A stretch of 64,000 nucleotides of DNA. It comes from RHKX01 sp046330285 (GTDB lineage Bacteria; Actinomycetota; Thermoleophilia; Solirubrobacterales; 70-9). This document shows, in pieces, positions 24,327 to 32,691 of this stretch. A program made the position numbers and the translations under genes. The stretch's first letter is position 1; every line of letters starts with the position of its first letter. A model generated the notes under the pieces. It saw only the letters and a program-made list of their open reading frames with translations, was not told the origin of the DNA and searched no databases. The stretch lies in the NCBI GenBank assembly GCA_046330285.1, contig JAXLSX010000001.1:124001-188000 (forward strand), read 5' to 3'.

Positions 24327-25196
24327 ATGGATTCGATCATCTGGGAACGGGAGCCGCCGGAGCTGCGCTCGCCGGTGCTCGTCGCCTCGTTCTCGGGCTG
24401 GAACGACGCCGCGAGCGCCGCCGGCACCGCCCTCGGGGCGATCGGCGCGACGCTCGAGACCGATCTGGTCGCCCGGATCGATCCCGAGGAGTTCTTCGAC
24501 TTCCAGGCGAACCGGCCGACGATCGAGATCTCCGGCGGCACGATGCAGAACGTCGAGTGGCCCGACAACCTGATCGTCTCGGCCAAGGCCGAGGGCGCGG
24601 AGCGCGACCTGCTGCTGATCAGCGGCACCGAGCCGAGCACGCGCTGGCGGACCTTCTGCACCTCGGTCCTCGACGTGGCCGAGACCTGCGGCGTCGAGTC
24701 GGTCGTGACCTTCGGATCGCTGATCGCCGACGTCGCCCACACCCGCCCGGTGCCGATCACCGGCCTCGCGACCGACGACGCGATGATCGAGCAACTCGGC
24801 TTCGAGGACGTCGCCTACGAGGGCCCGACCGGGATCCTCGGCATCTTCCACGCCGCCTGCCGCGAGCGCGGGCTCGCCGCCGCCAGCCTCTGGGCCGCCG
24901 TTCCCCACTACGCGGCCGCCGTCCCGAATCCGAAGGCCGGCCTGGCGCTGCTGCGCCGCCTCGAGGGGATGATCGGCATCGCCGTCGAGGCATCCGACCT
25001 CGAAGAGGCCGCCGTCGCCTTCGAGCACCAGGTCACCGAGGCCGTCGCGGCCAACCCGGAGATCAAGGAGATGGTCGAGCAGCTCGAGGAGCAGCAGGAC
25101 GAGGTCGCCGGCTTCACCCAGGACGAGGTCCCTTCGGGCGACGCGATCGCCCGGGACTTCCAGCGGTTCCTCAGGCAGCAGCAGTCGGGCGACTGA
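24327..25196 (+). CDS. PAC2 family protein
   Basis: A 289-residue protein with the PAC2 pattern: 'PVLVASFSGWNDAASAAGTAL' (pattern), 'DPEEFFDFQANRP', 'DLLLISGTEPSTRWRTF', 'VTFGSLIADVAHTRP' and 'GPTGILGIFHAACRERG'. PAC2 members are related to eukaryotic proteasome assembly chaperones; the bacterial role is poorly defined, though many actinobacteria keep it. The C-terminus is an acidic Gln/Glu-rich helix ending in a disordered tail. No proteasome genes are in the window. Start ATG follows TACTGT by 7 nt. Confidence 0.88.
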   Translation: MDSIIWEREPPELRSPVLVASFSGWNDAASAAGTALGAIGATLETDLVARIDPEEFFDFQANRPTIEISGGTMQNVEWPDNLIVSAKAEGAERDLLLISGTEPSTRWRTFCTSVLDVAETCGVESVVTFGSLIADVAHTRPVPITGLATDDAMIEQLGFEDVAYEGPTGILGIFHAACRERGLAAASLWAAVPHYAAAVPNPKAGLALLRRLEGMIGIAVEASDLEEAAVAFEHQVTEAVAANPEIKEMVEQLEEQQDEVAGFTQDEVPSGDAIARDFQRFLRQQQSGD

Positions 25197-25229
25197 CCGG
25201 CCGTCGGCCAGCCGCCCGCATCGCTACCC

Positions 25230-25760
25230 CTAGCGGCGGTTCAGCCGCTCCGGGAAGACCACATCCTTGCCGCCCCGCTTCGCGGTGTAGATGTCGTCGT
25301 CGGTGTGGCAGTTCTCCTCCGGGTAGGTCCCGTCCGCCGGATAGTGGTTGGCGTAGCTGAACCCGCCGGCCAGCTTCACGTCCCGGCGCCCGTTGAACTC
25401 GCCGTGGATGGCCTTCCGCTGATGGTAGGTGGGGTCGGTGTAGTCGAGGTTGAACTTCCCCTTCCGATTCACCTTCAGCCCGAACGGGCTGCCGTCGGGG
25501 TTGTCCGTGTTCTCACGGTTGATGTTGATCGTGATGTGGAGGTCGCCCGACACGTCGCAGTGGGCCGGGACCTTCTCGGCCCTGATCGCGACGACCTTCT
25601 TCGCCACGCCCTTGTCGCTGACCTTGACGTCCATCGCCATCCGGCCCTCGGGGAAGATCTTGCCCCCGTAGGTCACCGTCTTCGCCGATGCCGCGGCCGG
25701 AGCCGCGATCGCGATCGCGGCGCACGCAGCTGCCATCCCCCACTTCGTCCCTGCTCTCAT
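25230..25760 (-). CDS. secreted beta-rich protein, unknown
   Basis: A 176-residue exported protein: signal peptide 'KWGMAAACAAIAIAAPAAASA', then a basic and Tyr/Asp-rich beta domain ('VTYGGKIFPEGRMAMDVKVSDKG', pattern; 'GDLHITININ'; 'GEFNGRRDVKLAGGFSY') with two Cys (PAHCDV and EENCHTD) that may pair. No family recognised. ATG 25760 was chosen for its GGAAGAAG ribosome binding site. TAGGTT on the minus strand at about 25823-25818 could be the -10, which would make this a leadered gene. Its upstream region adjoins copy 1 of the 53-bp repeat. Confidence 0.7.
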   Translation of the reverse strand: MRAGTKWGMAAACAAIAIAAPAAASAKTVTYGGKIFPEGRMAMDVKVSDKGVAKKVVAIRAEKVPAHCDVSGDLHITININRENTDNPDGSPFGLKVNRKGKFNLDYTDPTYHQRKAIHGEFNGRRDVKLAGGFSYANHYPADGTYPEENCHTDDDIYTAKRGGKDVVFPERLNRR

Positions 25761-25853
25761 TTCTTCTTCCCCAGTCCCGTCGTGCCGCGGCATTCGGCCG
25801 CGGCGGTTGAGGGCGGGAACCTACCAGCCGTTCGCGCTTCCCCGTGCAGGTTA

Positions 25854-25906
25854 GTCAGGCCTCCGAGGCCGGGCAGATCAGGCGGTAGTCGCACCAGGAG
25901 CAGACG
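25854..25906 (-). pseudogene. displaced native 3' end of the helicase-nuclease gene (repeat copy 1)
   Basis: Read on the minus strand it encodes VCSWCDYRLICPASEA and a stop, exactly the C-terminus of the gene at 26709-29894. It has no coding context upstream. It matches copy 2 at 46 of 53 positions; all seven differences are synonymous. Confidence 0.8.
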
Positions 25907-26000
25907 GCAGCGACTGACGCTGCTCTCACCGTCCTCTCATCTCCCGGCGAGAAGCTTCAGCGAAGCGCGCCGCGGGCGCGGCCCGACGAGAGGAGCATCC

Positions 26001-26705
26001 ATGAACTTCCGACTTTCAGGAGCCGCGATCACCATCGCGGCCGTAGTAATCCTTCTAACCGCGGGATCGGCCCCTGGGCACGCGGCGAAGCCGCGATTCG
26101 GCGGCGACTCGGCAAGGATCACGAATCCCTACCTGCCGATCTCGAAGTTCCACCGCTGCGTCCTGCGAGGCAGGGACGGACACCAGCAGCTGCGGATCGT
26201 CCGGACCGTGCGGCCGCGCACGAAGACGATCGAGATCGGCCGTATGAGGGTCCGGGCAGCCGTGGTCCGCGACACCGTCCGCAACCTCCGTCAGGACCGC
26301 AGGATCGAGCGGACGATCGACTATTTCGCCCAGGACCGGCGCGGCGGCGTCCACTACCTCGGCGAGGATGTGGACGAGTACCTCCCGAACGGTGGTATCA
26401 GTCACGAAGGGCAATGGCGAGCCGGTCGCCGCGGCGCGCCCGCAGGCCTGCTGATGCCCGCGCACCCGAGGGCCGGCCGCAGCTTCCGCTCCGAGCGGGC
26501 TCCGGGAGTCGCCGTGGAGCAGGACACGATCGTCTGGACCGGACGCCGGCAGACGGTCCGCGGCCACGGCTACGACAATGTCATGAAGATTCGCGAGCAC
26601 GCGACGGTGCCGAAGCCAGCCGAGTTCGAGACTAAGACGTACGCGCGAGGAGTCGGGGTGATCACCGAAGCCGACGGCGGCGTCGGACTGGTCGGTTGCT
26701 CGTAG
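26001..26705 (+). CDS. secreted protein of an uncharacterised family, carried by the insertion
   Basis: A 234-residue exported protein. After a signal peptide (LSGAAITIAAVVILLTAGSAP, cleavage near GHA-AKP) the mature domain reads 'ITNPYLPI', 'VVRDTVRNL', 'IDYFAQDRRGGVHYLGEDVDEYLPNG' (pattern), 'GQWRAGRRGAPAGLLMPAHPRAG', 'YDNVMKIREH' and 'YARGVGVITE'. I recall this 'NPYxPL...WYAQDxxGNVWYxGED...GSWxAGxxGAxPGIxMPA' pattern from a widespread family of secreted proteins without known function. Many codons near the start end in A or T, unlike the neighbours. GAGAGGAG precedes the ATG. Its TAG is 3 bp from the stop of the convergent helicase gene. Confidence 0.8.
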   Translation: MNFRLSGAAITIAAVVILLTAGSAPGHAAKPRFGGDSARITNPYLPISKFHRCVLRGRDGHQQLRIVRTVRPRTKTIEIGRMRVRAAVVRDTVRNLRQDRRIERTIDYFAQDRRGGVHYLGEDVDEYLPNGGISHEGQWRAGRRGAPAGLLMPAHPRAGRSFRSERAPGVAVEQDTIVWTGRRQTVRGHGYDNVMKIREHATVPKPAEFETKTYARGVGVITEADGGVGLVGCS

Positions 26706-26707
26706 CG

Positions 26708-26760
26708 GTCAGGCCTCGGAGGCTGGGCAAATCAATCGGTAGTCACACCACGAGCAGACG
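26708..26760 (-). repeat. repeat copy 2, functional 3' end of the helicase-nuclease gene
   Basis: Encodes the same C-terminal residues including Cys1047, Cys1050 and Cys1056 of the Fe-S motif, with codons TCG, TGT, CGA, TTG, ATT, CCA and TCC where copy 1 has TCC, TGC, CGC, CTG, ATC, CCG and TCG. Confidence 0.8.
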
Positions 26761-29700
26761 TTGAAGTCCGGGCGGGGCTCGAAGTCCTGCCCGGTGATTC
26801 CGGAGGAGACCTCGGCGACCGTGCGCTCGACCCGCTCGAGGGCGTCGGGCTCGCCTCCGGCCGGAACTTTCTCGTCGTCGAGGACGTACCAGTAGGCGCC
26901 GTCGGCGGCCTCGATGTCCCACGCCTCGCGGGCGGCGACGCGGTAGAGAGCGATCTGGAGGTCGTCGGCGAGATCGGCGGCGCGCTTGGCGGGGCCGGTC
27001 TTGTAGTCGATCAGCTCGTAGCTCCCGTCGGGATGGCGATCGACCCGGTCGACCCGGCCGCCGATCGTCGTGTCGCCGATCTTGAACGAGAAACGGCGTT
27101 CGAGCCAGACCGGGCGGGCGGCGCCGGCGTTGTGGCGCTCGTGGTAGCGGGCGAGGGCCGCGACCGCGCGGTCCCGGTACTGGAGCTCGTCGTCAGTGAA
27201 TCCGAACCCGGTCCGCCGCCACCCGGCCTCGAACAGGCCCAGCAGCCGGTTCAGCCCTCCCTCGTCGCCGTCGCCCTCGGATGCGTCCCTGATCTCGTCC
27301 GCGTGGTAGCGCTCGAGGACGTTGTGGATGAGGATCCCGAACCGCTGGTTGATCGTCGGCTCCTGCGGGATAGCGAAGACGCGGGCGAACTTGTACTTGA
27401 GCGGGCAGGTCCGGTAGAGGTCGACGTCGGAGGCGGAGAGCGCGAGCCCGCCGGCGCGTTTCGGGAGGAACGCCTCGAGGCCGGGCTCGGCGCGGCTCGC
27501 CAGCTCCTCGCTGCGCCGCGTCCGGTCGCGGCCCTCGTCGAGGACGAACTCGTCGAGCGCCGAGCGCTCGAGCTCGGCGAGCTGCTCCGGGGTCGCGATC
27601 CGCCCGATCAGCTCGTTCAGCGCGGCGATCGCGTCGCGCTCCGACTCGCTCCCCGGGCGTTGGATCAGCGCCGCGAGCTTCAGCAACTCGAAGTAGCGGG
27701 CGACGGCGCGATTGACGTCCTCGGCGGTGTCGAGGCGCATCTCGCTGAGCGCGGCGCCGGCCCGCCACGAAGCCTCGAGGACCTCGTCGCGAAGCATCCG
27801 ATAGGTGGCGTGAAGCCCTTCCGCCGGGCCGAACAGCTCCTCGGCGTGGGTCTCCTCATCCGCTTCGAGCTCGGCCCGGATCGTCTCGTAGACCGGCGAA
27901 GGCGCGGTCTCGGTCCCGCGGACCTCGTCCGGATGCGAGAGCACCACCGAGGTCCGCGCCCGGGTGACGGCGAGGTAAGCGCGGCGGGCGCGGAGCGCGT
28001 CGGTCACGTCCTCGGCGGGGGGCCGGGCGCCGTCGAGCAGCTCGACCGGAATCCAGTCGGTGCGCTCGGCGCCCCACCGCAGGGCTCCGCGCTCGAGGCC
28101 GAGGAGGTAGACGCGGTCGAAGTCCATGCCCTTCACCTGCTCGGGCTCGGCGAGCAGGACGGCTCCCTGGGGCGGCGGCTCGGCCGGTCGGCTGAAGCGC
28201 TGCCCGGCCTCGCCGACCGCGGCCAGGTAGCGGACGAAGTCGCGGGTCGATCCGTCGGGACGGCGCCGCGTCCACCCCGCCGCGAGCTCGGCGAGCCGCG
28301 AGAGGTTGACCAGCCGCTCCGCGGTCTCGGGGCTGGCGGCGAAGAGGCCGTGGCGGCGGAATCCGACCCGCTCGATCAAGCGGCGGACGAAGACGTCGGC
28401 GCGAAGGCCGTCGAAGGCGCCGGCGGCGGCGCGGTAGAGCTTGAGGAAGGCGCGGAGCTTGTCGCGGGAGGGAGGCGGCAGCTGCGGGCTCTCGAGCGAG
28501 GCCTCGACGGCGGAGATCATGTCGAGCTTGCGGCGGCGGGCGATCGTCGTGCAGCGGGCGAGATCGACCGAGCGCAACTCGACCGGCGGGCGGGTCAGCG
28601 CGCGGACGACCGCGGCGGAGTCGTTCGGGTCGGCGAGCGCGCGGAGCCAGGCGATCGCGTCGCGCACCTCGGGCCGGCCGAAGAACGCCGCCGAGCCCGT
28701 CGAGCGGAACGGGACGTTGCGCTCCTCGAGCGCCGCCGCGACGAGGCGGCTCTGCCGGGCGGACGCCCCGGTGAGAATGCAGATGTCCCCGGGTGCGCCC
28801 TCCCCGGCCGCGAGCAGGTGCTCAATCTCGCGGGCGACCGCCTGCGCCTCCGCGCGCTCGTTGGCGCACCGCCAGAAGCGGACCGCGGTGGCTTCGCCCT
28901 CGGCGCGCTCGCCGGCGGGGGCCGGCAACTCGGCGCGATACGAGTCGGGGACGAGCGCCGTCGCGGTGGCCGCCGCCGTCGCCAGGGCCCCGGTCGCGCG
29001 ACGGCTCGGCCCGAGCCCGATCCGCTCGGCCGCCGGAAAGCGGCGCAGGAAGGCGAGCGCCGCGCCCTCGCCGTAGCCCCGGGTCGAGCGCAGTCCCTGG
29101 TCGGGGTCGCAGCAGGCGACGACGTTGTCGTGCGGAGCGAGCAGCGGCAGGCAGGCGACCTTCGGGGGCCCGGCGTCCTCGAGCTCGTCGACGAGCACCC
29201 ACTCGAAGCGGTCCCCGAGCGCCGTGCCGAGTCCGGGGTGGCGGGTCAGCACCCGCCCGAGCTCGAGCACCAGCTCGTGCTCGTCGAGCATCCCGAGCTC
29301 GAGCATGATCTGGTCGTGGCGGTCGTAGAGATCGCTGAACTCGAGCTCACGAAGGGCGACCTCCCGCTCGGAGCTGCCCGTCGCTCCACGCTCGGCGGCC
29401 CGGGCGCGGTCGCGGATGTCGGCGGGACCGATCCCCTCGGCCCTGAGCGCGTCGATCCGTTCGAGCAGGCCGGCGAGCAGGCCCGCCGGGTTGCCGCGGA
29501 TCTCGTGCCGGCGGAGCGGCAGCTCGTCGAGGCGGTCGAGGAGCAGCGCGAGGCGGTCGGCGGGAGCGGCGACCTCGAAGAACGGGTCGATCCCGGCTTC
29601 GAGCGCGTAATCGCGGAGGAGGCGCTCGCCGAGACCGCCCCAGGTCTCGATCCAAACCTCCTCGAATGACCCGGCGAGTAGCTCTGCGACCCGGTCGCGA

Positions 29701-29894
29701 AGCCGAGCCCGGTTCGCCGTCGTCTGCGTGATCACCATGATCCGCTCGGCCCCGACGCCGGACTCGGCGAGCGCGGCGACCTTGCGGGCGAGCAGCTCGG
29801 TCCGGCCCGAGCCGGCGGTGCCCTCGACGAGGGCGGGGCCCGACGCGAGCGCAAGCGCGCGCTCGAAGCCGTCGGCGGTGGTGCTGCCCTCCAT
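26709..29894 (-). CDS. UvrD-like helicase fused to PD-(D/E)XK Fe-S nuclease (AdnA/AddB-like)
   Basis: A 1061-residue protein. The N-terminal part is a superfamily 1 helicase: motif I is GTAGSGRT (25-32), motif II DELED (236-240), motif III-like 'CCDPDQGLRSTRGYG', motif VI 'YLAVTRARTSVVLS'. The Walker A lysine is Arg31, and DELED replaces the usual DExQD, so ATPase activity is doubtful. The C-terminal RecB-like nuclease looks intact: 'GRVDRVDRHPDGSYELIDYKTG' (pattern) holds the catalytic Asp and Asp-Tyr-Lys residues, and Cys near 'YRTCPLKYKF' plus Cys1047, 1050 and 1056 would bind a 4Fe-4S cluster. It resembles the AdnA/AddB subunits of end-resection machines, but no partner is nearby. TACCGT ends 7 nt before the ATG. 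Confidence 0.85.
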   Translation of the reverse strand: MEGSTTADGFERALALASGPALVEGTAGSGRTELLARKVAALAESGVGAERIMVITQTTANRARLRDRVAELLAGSFEEVWIETWGGLGERLLRDYALEAGIDPFFEVAAPADRLALLLDRLDELPLRRHEIRGNPAGLLAGLLERIDALRAEGIGPADIRDRARAAERGATGSSEREVALRELEFSDLYDRHDQIMLELGMLDEHELVLELGRVLTRHPGLGTALGDRFEWVLVDELEDAGPPKVACLPLLAPHDNVVACCDPDQGLRSTRGYGEGAALAFLRRFPAAERIGLGPSRRATGALATAAATATALVPDSYRAELPAPAGERAEGEATAVRFWRCANERAEAQAVAREIEHLLAAGEGAPGDICILTGASARQSRLVAAALEERNVPFRSTGSAAFFGRPEVRDAIAWLRALADPNDSAAVVRALTRPPVELRSVDLARCTTIARRRKLDMISAVEASLESPQLPPPSRDKLRAFLKLYRAAAGAFDGLRADVFVRRLIERVGFRRHGLFAASPETAERLVNLSRLAELAAGWTRRRPDGSTRDFVRYLAAVGEAGQRFSRPAEPPPQGAVLLAEPEQVKGMDFDRVYLLGLERGALRWGAERTDWIPVELLDGARPPAEDVTDALRARRAYLAVTRARTSVVLSHPDEVRGTETAPSPVYETIRAELEADEETHAEELFGPAEGLHATYRMLRDEVLEASWRAGAALSEMRLDTAEDVNRAVARYFELLKLAALIQRPGSESERDAIAALNELIGRIATPEQLAELERSALDEFVLDEGRDRTRRSEELASRAEPGLEAFLPKRAGGLALSASDVDLYRTCPLKYKFARVFAIPQEPTINQRFGILIHNVLERYHADEIRDASEGDGDEGGLNRLLGLFEAGWRRTGFGFTDDELQYRDRAVAALARYHERHNAGAARPVWLERRFSFKIGDTTIGGRVDRVDRHPDGSYELIDYKTGPAKRAADLADDLQIALYRVAAREAWDIEAADGAYWYVLDDEKVPAGGEPDALERVERTVAEVSSGITGQDFEPRPDFNVCSWCDYRLICPASEA

Positions 29895-29901
29895 CGATCC
29901 A

Positions 29902-29907
29902 ACGGTA
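29902..29907 (-). promoter_or_regulatory. putative leaderless -10 (TACCGT) of the helicase-nuclease
   Basis: On the minus strand TACCGT ends 7 nt before the ATG at 29894. Confidence 0.5.
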
Positions 29908-29941
29908 CCGGTGGCCGCGAGGCCCGCCAACCGGGCCCCAA

Positions 29942-29947
29942 TACCAT
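29942..29947 (+). promoter_or_regulatory. putative leaderless -10 (TACCAT) of the IMPase gene
   Basis: TACCAT ends 7 nt before the GTG at 29955. The divergent helicase box lies 35 bp away. Confidence 0.5.
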
Positions 29948-29954
29948 TCCCCGC

Positions 29955-30794
29955 GTGGAGCGCGAGATCGAATGGCTCGAGGCCTGTCGCCGGATGGCGG
30001 CGCGCCAGGCGGACCTCTTCGCCGCGACCCGCGGGATCGCCGAGCGAACCGAATACGAGGGGCGCGGCGAGGGCGGCGACATGACCCTGAAGCTCGACCG
30101 CCAGTGCGAGGACATCGTCTTCGACGAGCTCGAGAAGCTCGCCGAAGACGGGGTCGCGATGTCGGCCGTGAGCGAGGAGCGCGGCGAGGTCAGCCTCGGC
30201 TCCGGCGATCCGGTCCACCGCGTCGTCATCGATCCGATCGACGGCTCGATGAACGTCCGCCGGACCATCCCCTCCCACTCGCTGTCGGTCGCGGTCGCCG
30301 ACGGCGACTCGATGGAGGACGTCCACTTCGGCTTCGTCCACGACTTCGGCGCCGGCGAGGACTTCTGGGCGACGCGCGGCGGCGGCGCCCATCTCGGCGA
30401 CGGTCGGATCGCACCGCCGCAGCCCGACATGCCCCTCGAGGTGGTCGGCCTCGAGTCGTCGGATCCCAGGTGGATCCTCGGAGCGATCGAGGAGCTCCGC
30501 GGCGAGGCCTACCGGATCCGCTCGATCGGCTCGATCGCGATCACCCTCAGCTACGTGGCGTCCGGGCGCTTCGACGGGATGCTCTCCGCCCGCGGCTGCC
30601 GTTCGGTCGACGCCGCCGCCGCACAGCTGATCGTCCGCGAGGCCGGGTGCGAGATGGTCTTCGTCGGCTTCGAGCTCGGGACCGCGGCCCTCGATCTCGA
30701 GACGCGCTACCCGGTCGTCGCGGCACGCTCGGCCGAACACCTCGAGACCGTGCTCGCCGCTCAGGAGGCGGGCGTCTCCCGCCAGTCCGCGTGA
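29955..30794 (+). CDS. inositol monophosphatase family protein
   Basis: A 279-residue metal-dependent phosphatase. The signature 'VVIDPIDGSMNVRRTIP' (usual DPIDGTxNF) and the upstream Glu in 'SEERGEV' supply metal ligands; 'GCRSVDAAAAQLIVREAG' replaces the usual WDxAAG motif, with Ser-Val in place of Trp-Asp neighbours but the Asp retained. The family hydrolyses inositol phosphates, PAP or fructose bisphosphate; the substrate here is not clear. It is divergent from the helicase-nuclease and precedes the DUF2342 gene by 16 nt. Start GTG follows TACCAT by 7 nt. Confidence 0.88.
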   Translation: MEREIEWLEACRRMAARQADLFAATRGIAERTEYEGRGEGGDMTLKLDRQCEDIVFDELEKLAEDGVAMSAVSEERGEVSLGSGDPVHRVVIDPIDGSMNVRRTIPSHSLSVAVADGDSMEDVHFGFVHDFGAGEDFWATRGGGAHLGDGRIAPPQPDMPLEVVGLESSDPRWILGAIEELRGEAYRIRSIGSIAITLSYVASGRFDGMLSARGCRSVDAAAAQLIVREAGCEMVFVGFELGTAALDLETRYPVVAARSAEHLETVLAAQEAGVSRQSA

Positions 30795-30810
30795 CGGCTG
30801 GAGCGCGGGG

Positions 30811-31866
30811 ATGAGCGACCTCGTCGACTGGGATCTGGCGCGACGGATCGCGACGCTCGGGCTCGGCCACGAGGGCGGCGCCATGGCTTCGGCGCCGGAT
30901 CTCGCCGCCTCCGGCTCGCGTGCGGTCGCCGCCGTTCGCAGCTACACGGGGCTCGAGCCGGTTGAGACGCTGCCCGACCCGGAGTGGGTCAGCCGGCGCG
31001 AGTGGATCGACGCCAATCTCGCCTCGGTCCGCGACCTGACCGACGCGATCTCGGATCGGATCGGGGACACCCCGGGCCCGCCCCCGCTGCGGGCGATCGC
31101 GGCACGGGTGCTCGCCGCGGAGGTCGGCGCCCTGCTCGCCTTCGCGGCCCGGCACGTCCTCGGGCAGTACGAGTTCCCCCTCCTCGGCGGTGACCGTGCC
31201 CCCCGGCTGCTCTTCCTCGGCGAGAACATCGATGCCGCCGCGGTCCAGCTCGGGGCGGACCCGCGGGAGTTGCTCGACTGGATCGCGCTACATGAGACCA
31301 CCCACGCGATCCAGTTCGCGTCGGCGCCGTGGATGCGCGGCTACGTGGGCGGCCTCGTCCGCACGCTCCTCGCCGAATCCCCCGTCGGTTTCTCGGCCGG
31401 CGACATCGTCAATCGAGCGCGGCGGTTCGCCACCGGGGATCCCCGCCGGATCCTGGCGGAGGTTCGGGCCTCCGATCCGCTCAGCCTGTTCGCGCCGGCC
31501 GAGTCGGTGGAGACGATCAACAGCGTCCAGGCGGCGATGGCTTCGATCGAGGGCTACGCCGAGCACGTGATGGATGCCGCCGGCGACGAGCTCGGCCCGG
31601 CGGTCGCCGCGATGCGCGACCGTCTCGACCACCGCCGCCGCAACCGCAGCCTCCCGGCGCGGCTGCTCTCGTGGCTGTTCGGCTTCGACCTGAAGCTGCG
31701 GCAGTACGAACAGGGCAAGCGGTTCTGCGACGCCGTCGTCGCCGAGGCGGACATCGACGGCCTCAACGCCGCCTGGAACGGGCCCGCGGAGCTTCCCGCT
31801 ATCGACGAGCTCGCCGACCCGCGGCGCTGGGCAGCGCGAGTGCTGCCGACGCCCGCTGCCGCCTGA
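30811..31866 (+). CDS. zinc-dependent metalloprotease-like protein (DUF2342, F420-associated family)
   Basis: A 351-residue protein with the metal motif HETTH at residues 161-165, preceded by 'LLDWIALHE', and the downstream 'SIEGYAEHVMDA' that supplies the third ligand. This is the DUF2342 family, common in actinobacteria and often labelled 'coenzyme F420 biosynthesis-associated' from gene neighbourhoods; its substrates are unknown. Length and motif order are typical. The start has a GAGCGCGGGG purine stretch as a likely ribosome binding site, and it is probably in an operon with the IMPase. The region after its stop is AT-richer and holds the promoter of the histone-like gene. Confidence 0.88.
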   Translation: MSDLVDWDLARRIATLGLGHEGGAMASAPDLAASGSRAVAAVRSYTGLEPVETLPDPEWVSRREWIDANLASVRDLTDAISDRIGDTPGPPPLRAIAARVLAAEVGALLAFAARHVLGQYEFPLLGGDRAPRLLFLGENIDAAAVQLGADPRELLDWIALHETTHAIQFASAPWMRGYVGGLVRTLLAESPVGFSAGDIVNRARRFATGDPRRILAEVRASDPLSLFAPAESVETINSVQAAMASIEGYAEHVMDAAGDELGPAVAAMRDRLDHRRRNRSLPARLLSWLFGFDLKLRQYEQGKRFCDAVVAEADIDGLNAAWNGPAELPAIDELADPRRWAARVLPTPAAA

Positions 31867-31963
31867 ACCGAGCCAGTCCGCCGAGCCGCCGGCTCCGTGA
31901 CCGGCCTCACATTTGGCTCTGTAACTGCTTTCGCGTGGGTGTGTAAGAACACGCGTTCGGTGC

Positions 31964-31969
31964 TACACT
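31964..31969 (+). promoter_or_regulatory. putative -10 (TACACT) of the histone-like gene
   Basis: TACACT lies about 85 nt before the ATG at 32054, so this gene has a long 5' leader (about 31976-32053). The leader is AT-richer than the rest of the window and contains short CTTA/TAAG repeats. No convincing -35 is seen. Confidence 0.45.
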
Positions 31970-32053
31970 CTCGAACATCCTTAGTTTTAAGGAACTTAGA
32001 TCGGGCATCGACTTAAGAGATCCACCACGACATCCGAGGGGATGAGAATTCAA

Positions 32054-32680
32054 ATGGCTACCACCACCAAGACCACGGCCGCCGCCAAGAGCACGGCCCG
32101 CAGCAAGTCCAAGAGCACCGCCAAGGCGCAGGCCACGAAGACCAAGGCCACCGCCAAGAAGACGGCTTCGACGGCGAAGAAGGGCGCGCAGAAGACCGCC
32201 GCCAACACCACCGCTTCGGCCGAGACTTCGGCCAAGGCGACCGCTCGCGACGCCAACGCCACGCTGAACCAGGCGCGTGCCGGCGTCAACGCCGCCGGTG
32301 ACTACGTCGTCGCCGCCGCCGAGACCGCGATCGACGTTCCCGTCGGTGCCGCTCTGACGGCCGCCGAGCGCCTGAACGACATCTCGGACCGCCTCAACAC
32401 GCCGAACAAGCGTGAGGTCCAGGTCCGCCGCGTTCGCACCCAGCTCCGCCGTGAGCTGAACAAGGTCGAGCGCCGGGGCGGCACGGCCCGCAAGCGCGCC
32501 ATCCAGCGCGCGAAGCGGACCCGCACCCAGGTCGAGCGCGAGGTCAAGAAGGCCCGGACGCAGGTCCAGCGTGACATCAAGGCTCGCCGTCGCGACGCCG
32601 AGTCGACGCTGAAGACCAACCGCGCCGAGGCCGAGAAGCGCGTCCGCGAGGTCAGCGAGCGGGTCCGCGCGCTGGTCTAG
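32054..32680 (+). CDS. histone H1-like Lys/Ala-rich DNA-binding protein
   Basis: A 208-residue protein in three parts: an N-terminal Lys/Ala/Thr/Ser-rich disordered region ('TTKTTAAAKSTARSKSKST', pattern) like histone H1 tails; a middle helical region ('LNQARAGVNAAGDYVVAAAETAIDVPVGAAL', pattern); and a C-terminal Arg/Lys/Glu/Gln-rich coiled coil ('RRVRTQLRRELNKVERR'). Such composition suggests a nucleoid-associated or nucleic-acid-binding role; I know no exact family. ATG 32054 (MATTTKTT) was chosen over ATG 32042 because the GAGGGG stretch is too close to the latter. Long 5' leader and structured 3' region suggest strong expression and extra regulation. Confidence 0.75.
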   Translation: MATTTKTTAAAKSTARSKSKSTAKAQATKTKATAKKTASTAKKGAQKTAANTTASAETSAKATARDANATLNQARAGVNAAGDYVVAAAETAIDVPVGAALTAAERLNDISDRLNTPNKREVQVRRVRTQLRRELNKVERRGGTARKRAIQRAKRTRTQVEREVKKARTQVQRDIKARRRDAESTLKTNRAEAEKRVREVSERVRALV

Positions 32681-32691
32681 GACCACTTAGC

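Larger units (their letters stand above)
25854..26760. mobile_element. putative ~854-bp insertion at the 3' end of the helicase-nuclease gene
   Basis: The segment is bounded by two 53-bp direct repeats, each encoding the last residues of the helicase-nuclease gene on the minus strand. The distal copy (25854-25906) has GC-ending codons like the rest of that gene; the copy now attached to the gene (26708-26760) has AT-rich synonymous codons. The enclosed secreted-protein gene also has a more AT-rich start than its neighbours. I read this as insertion with replacement of the gene's terminus by an imported, protein-identical copy. No integrase or transposase is inside. Confidence 0.6.
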
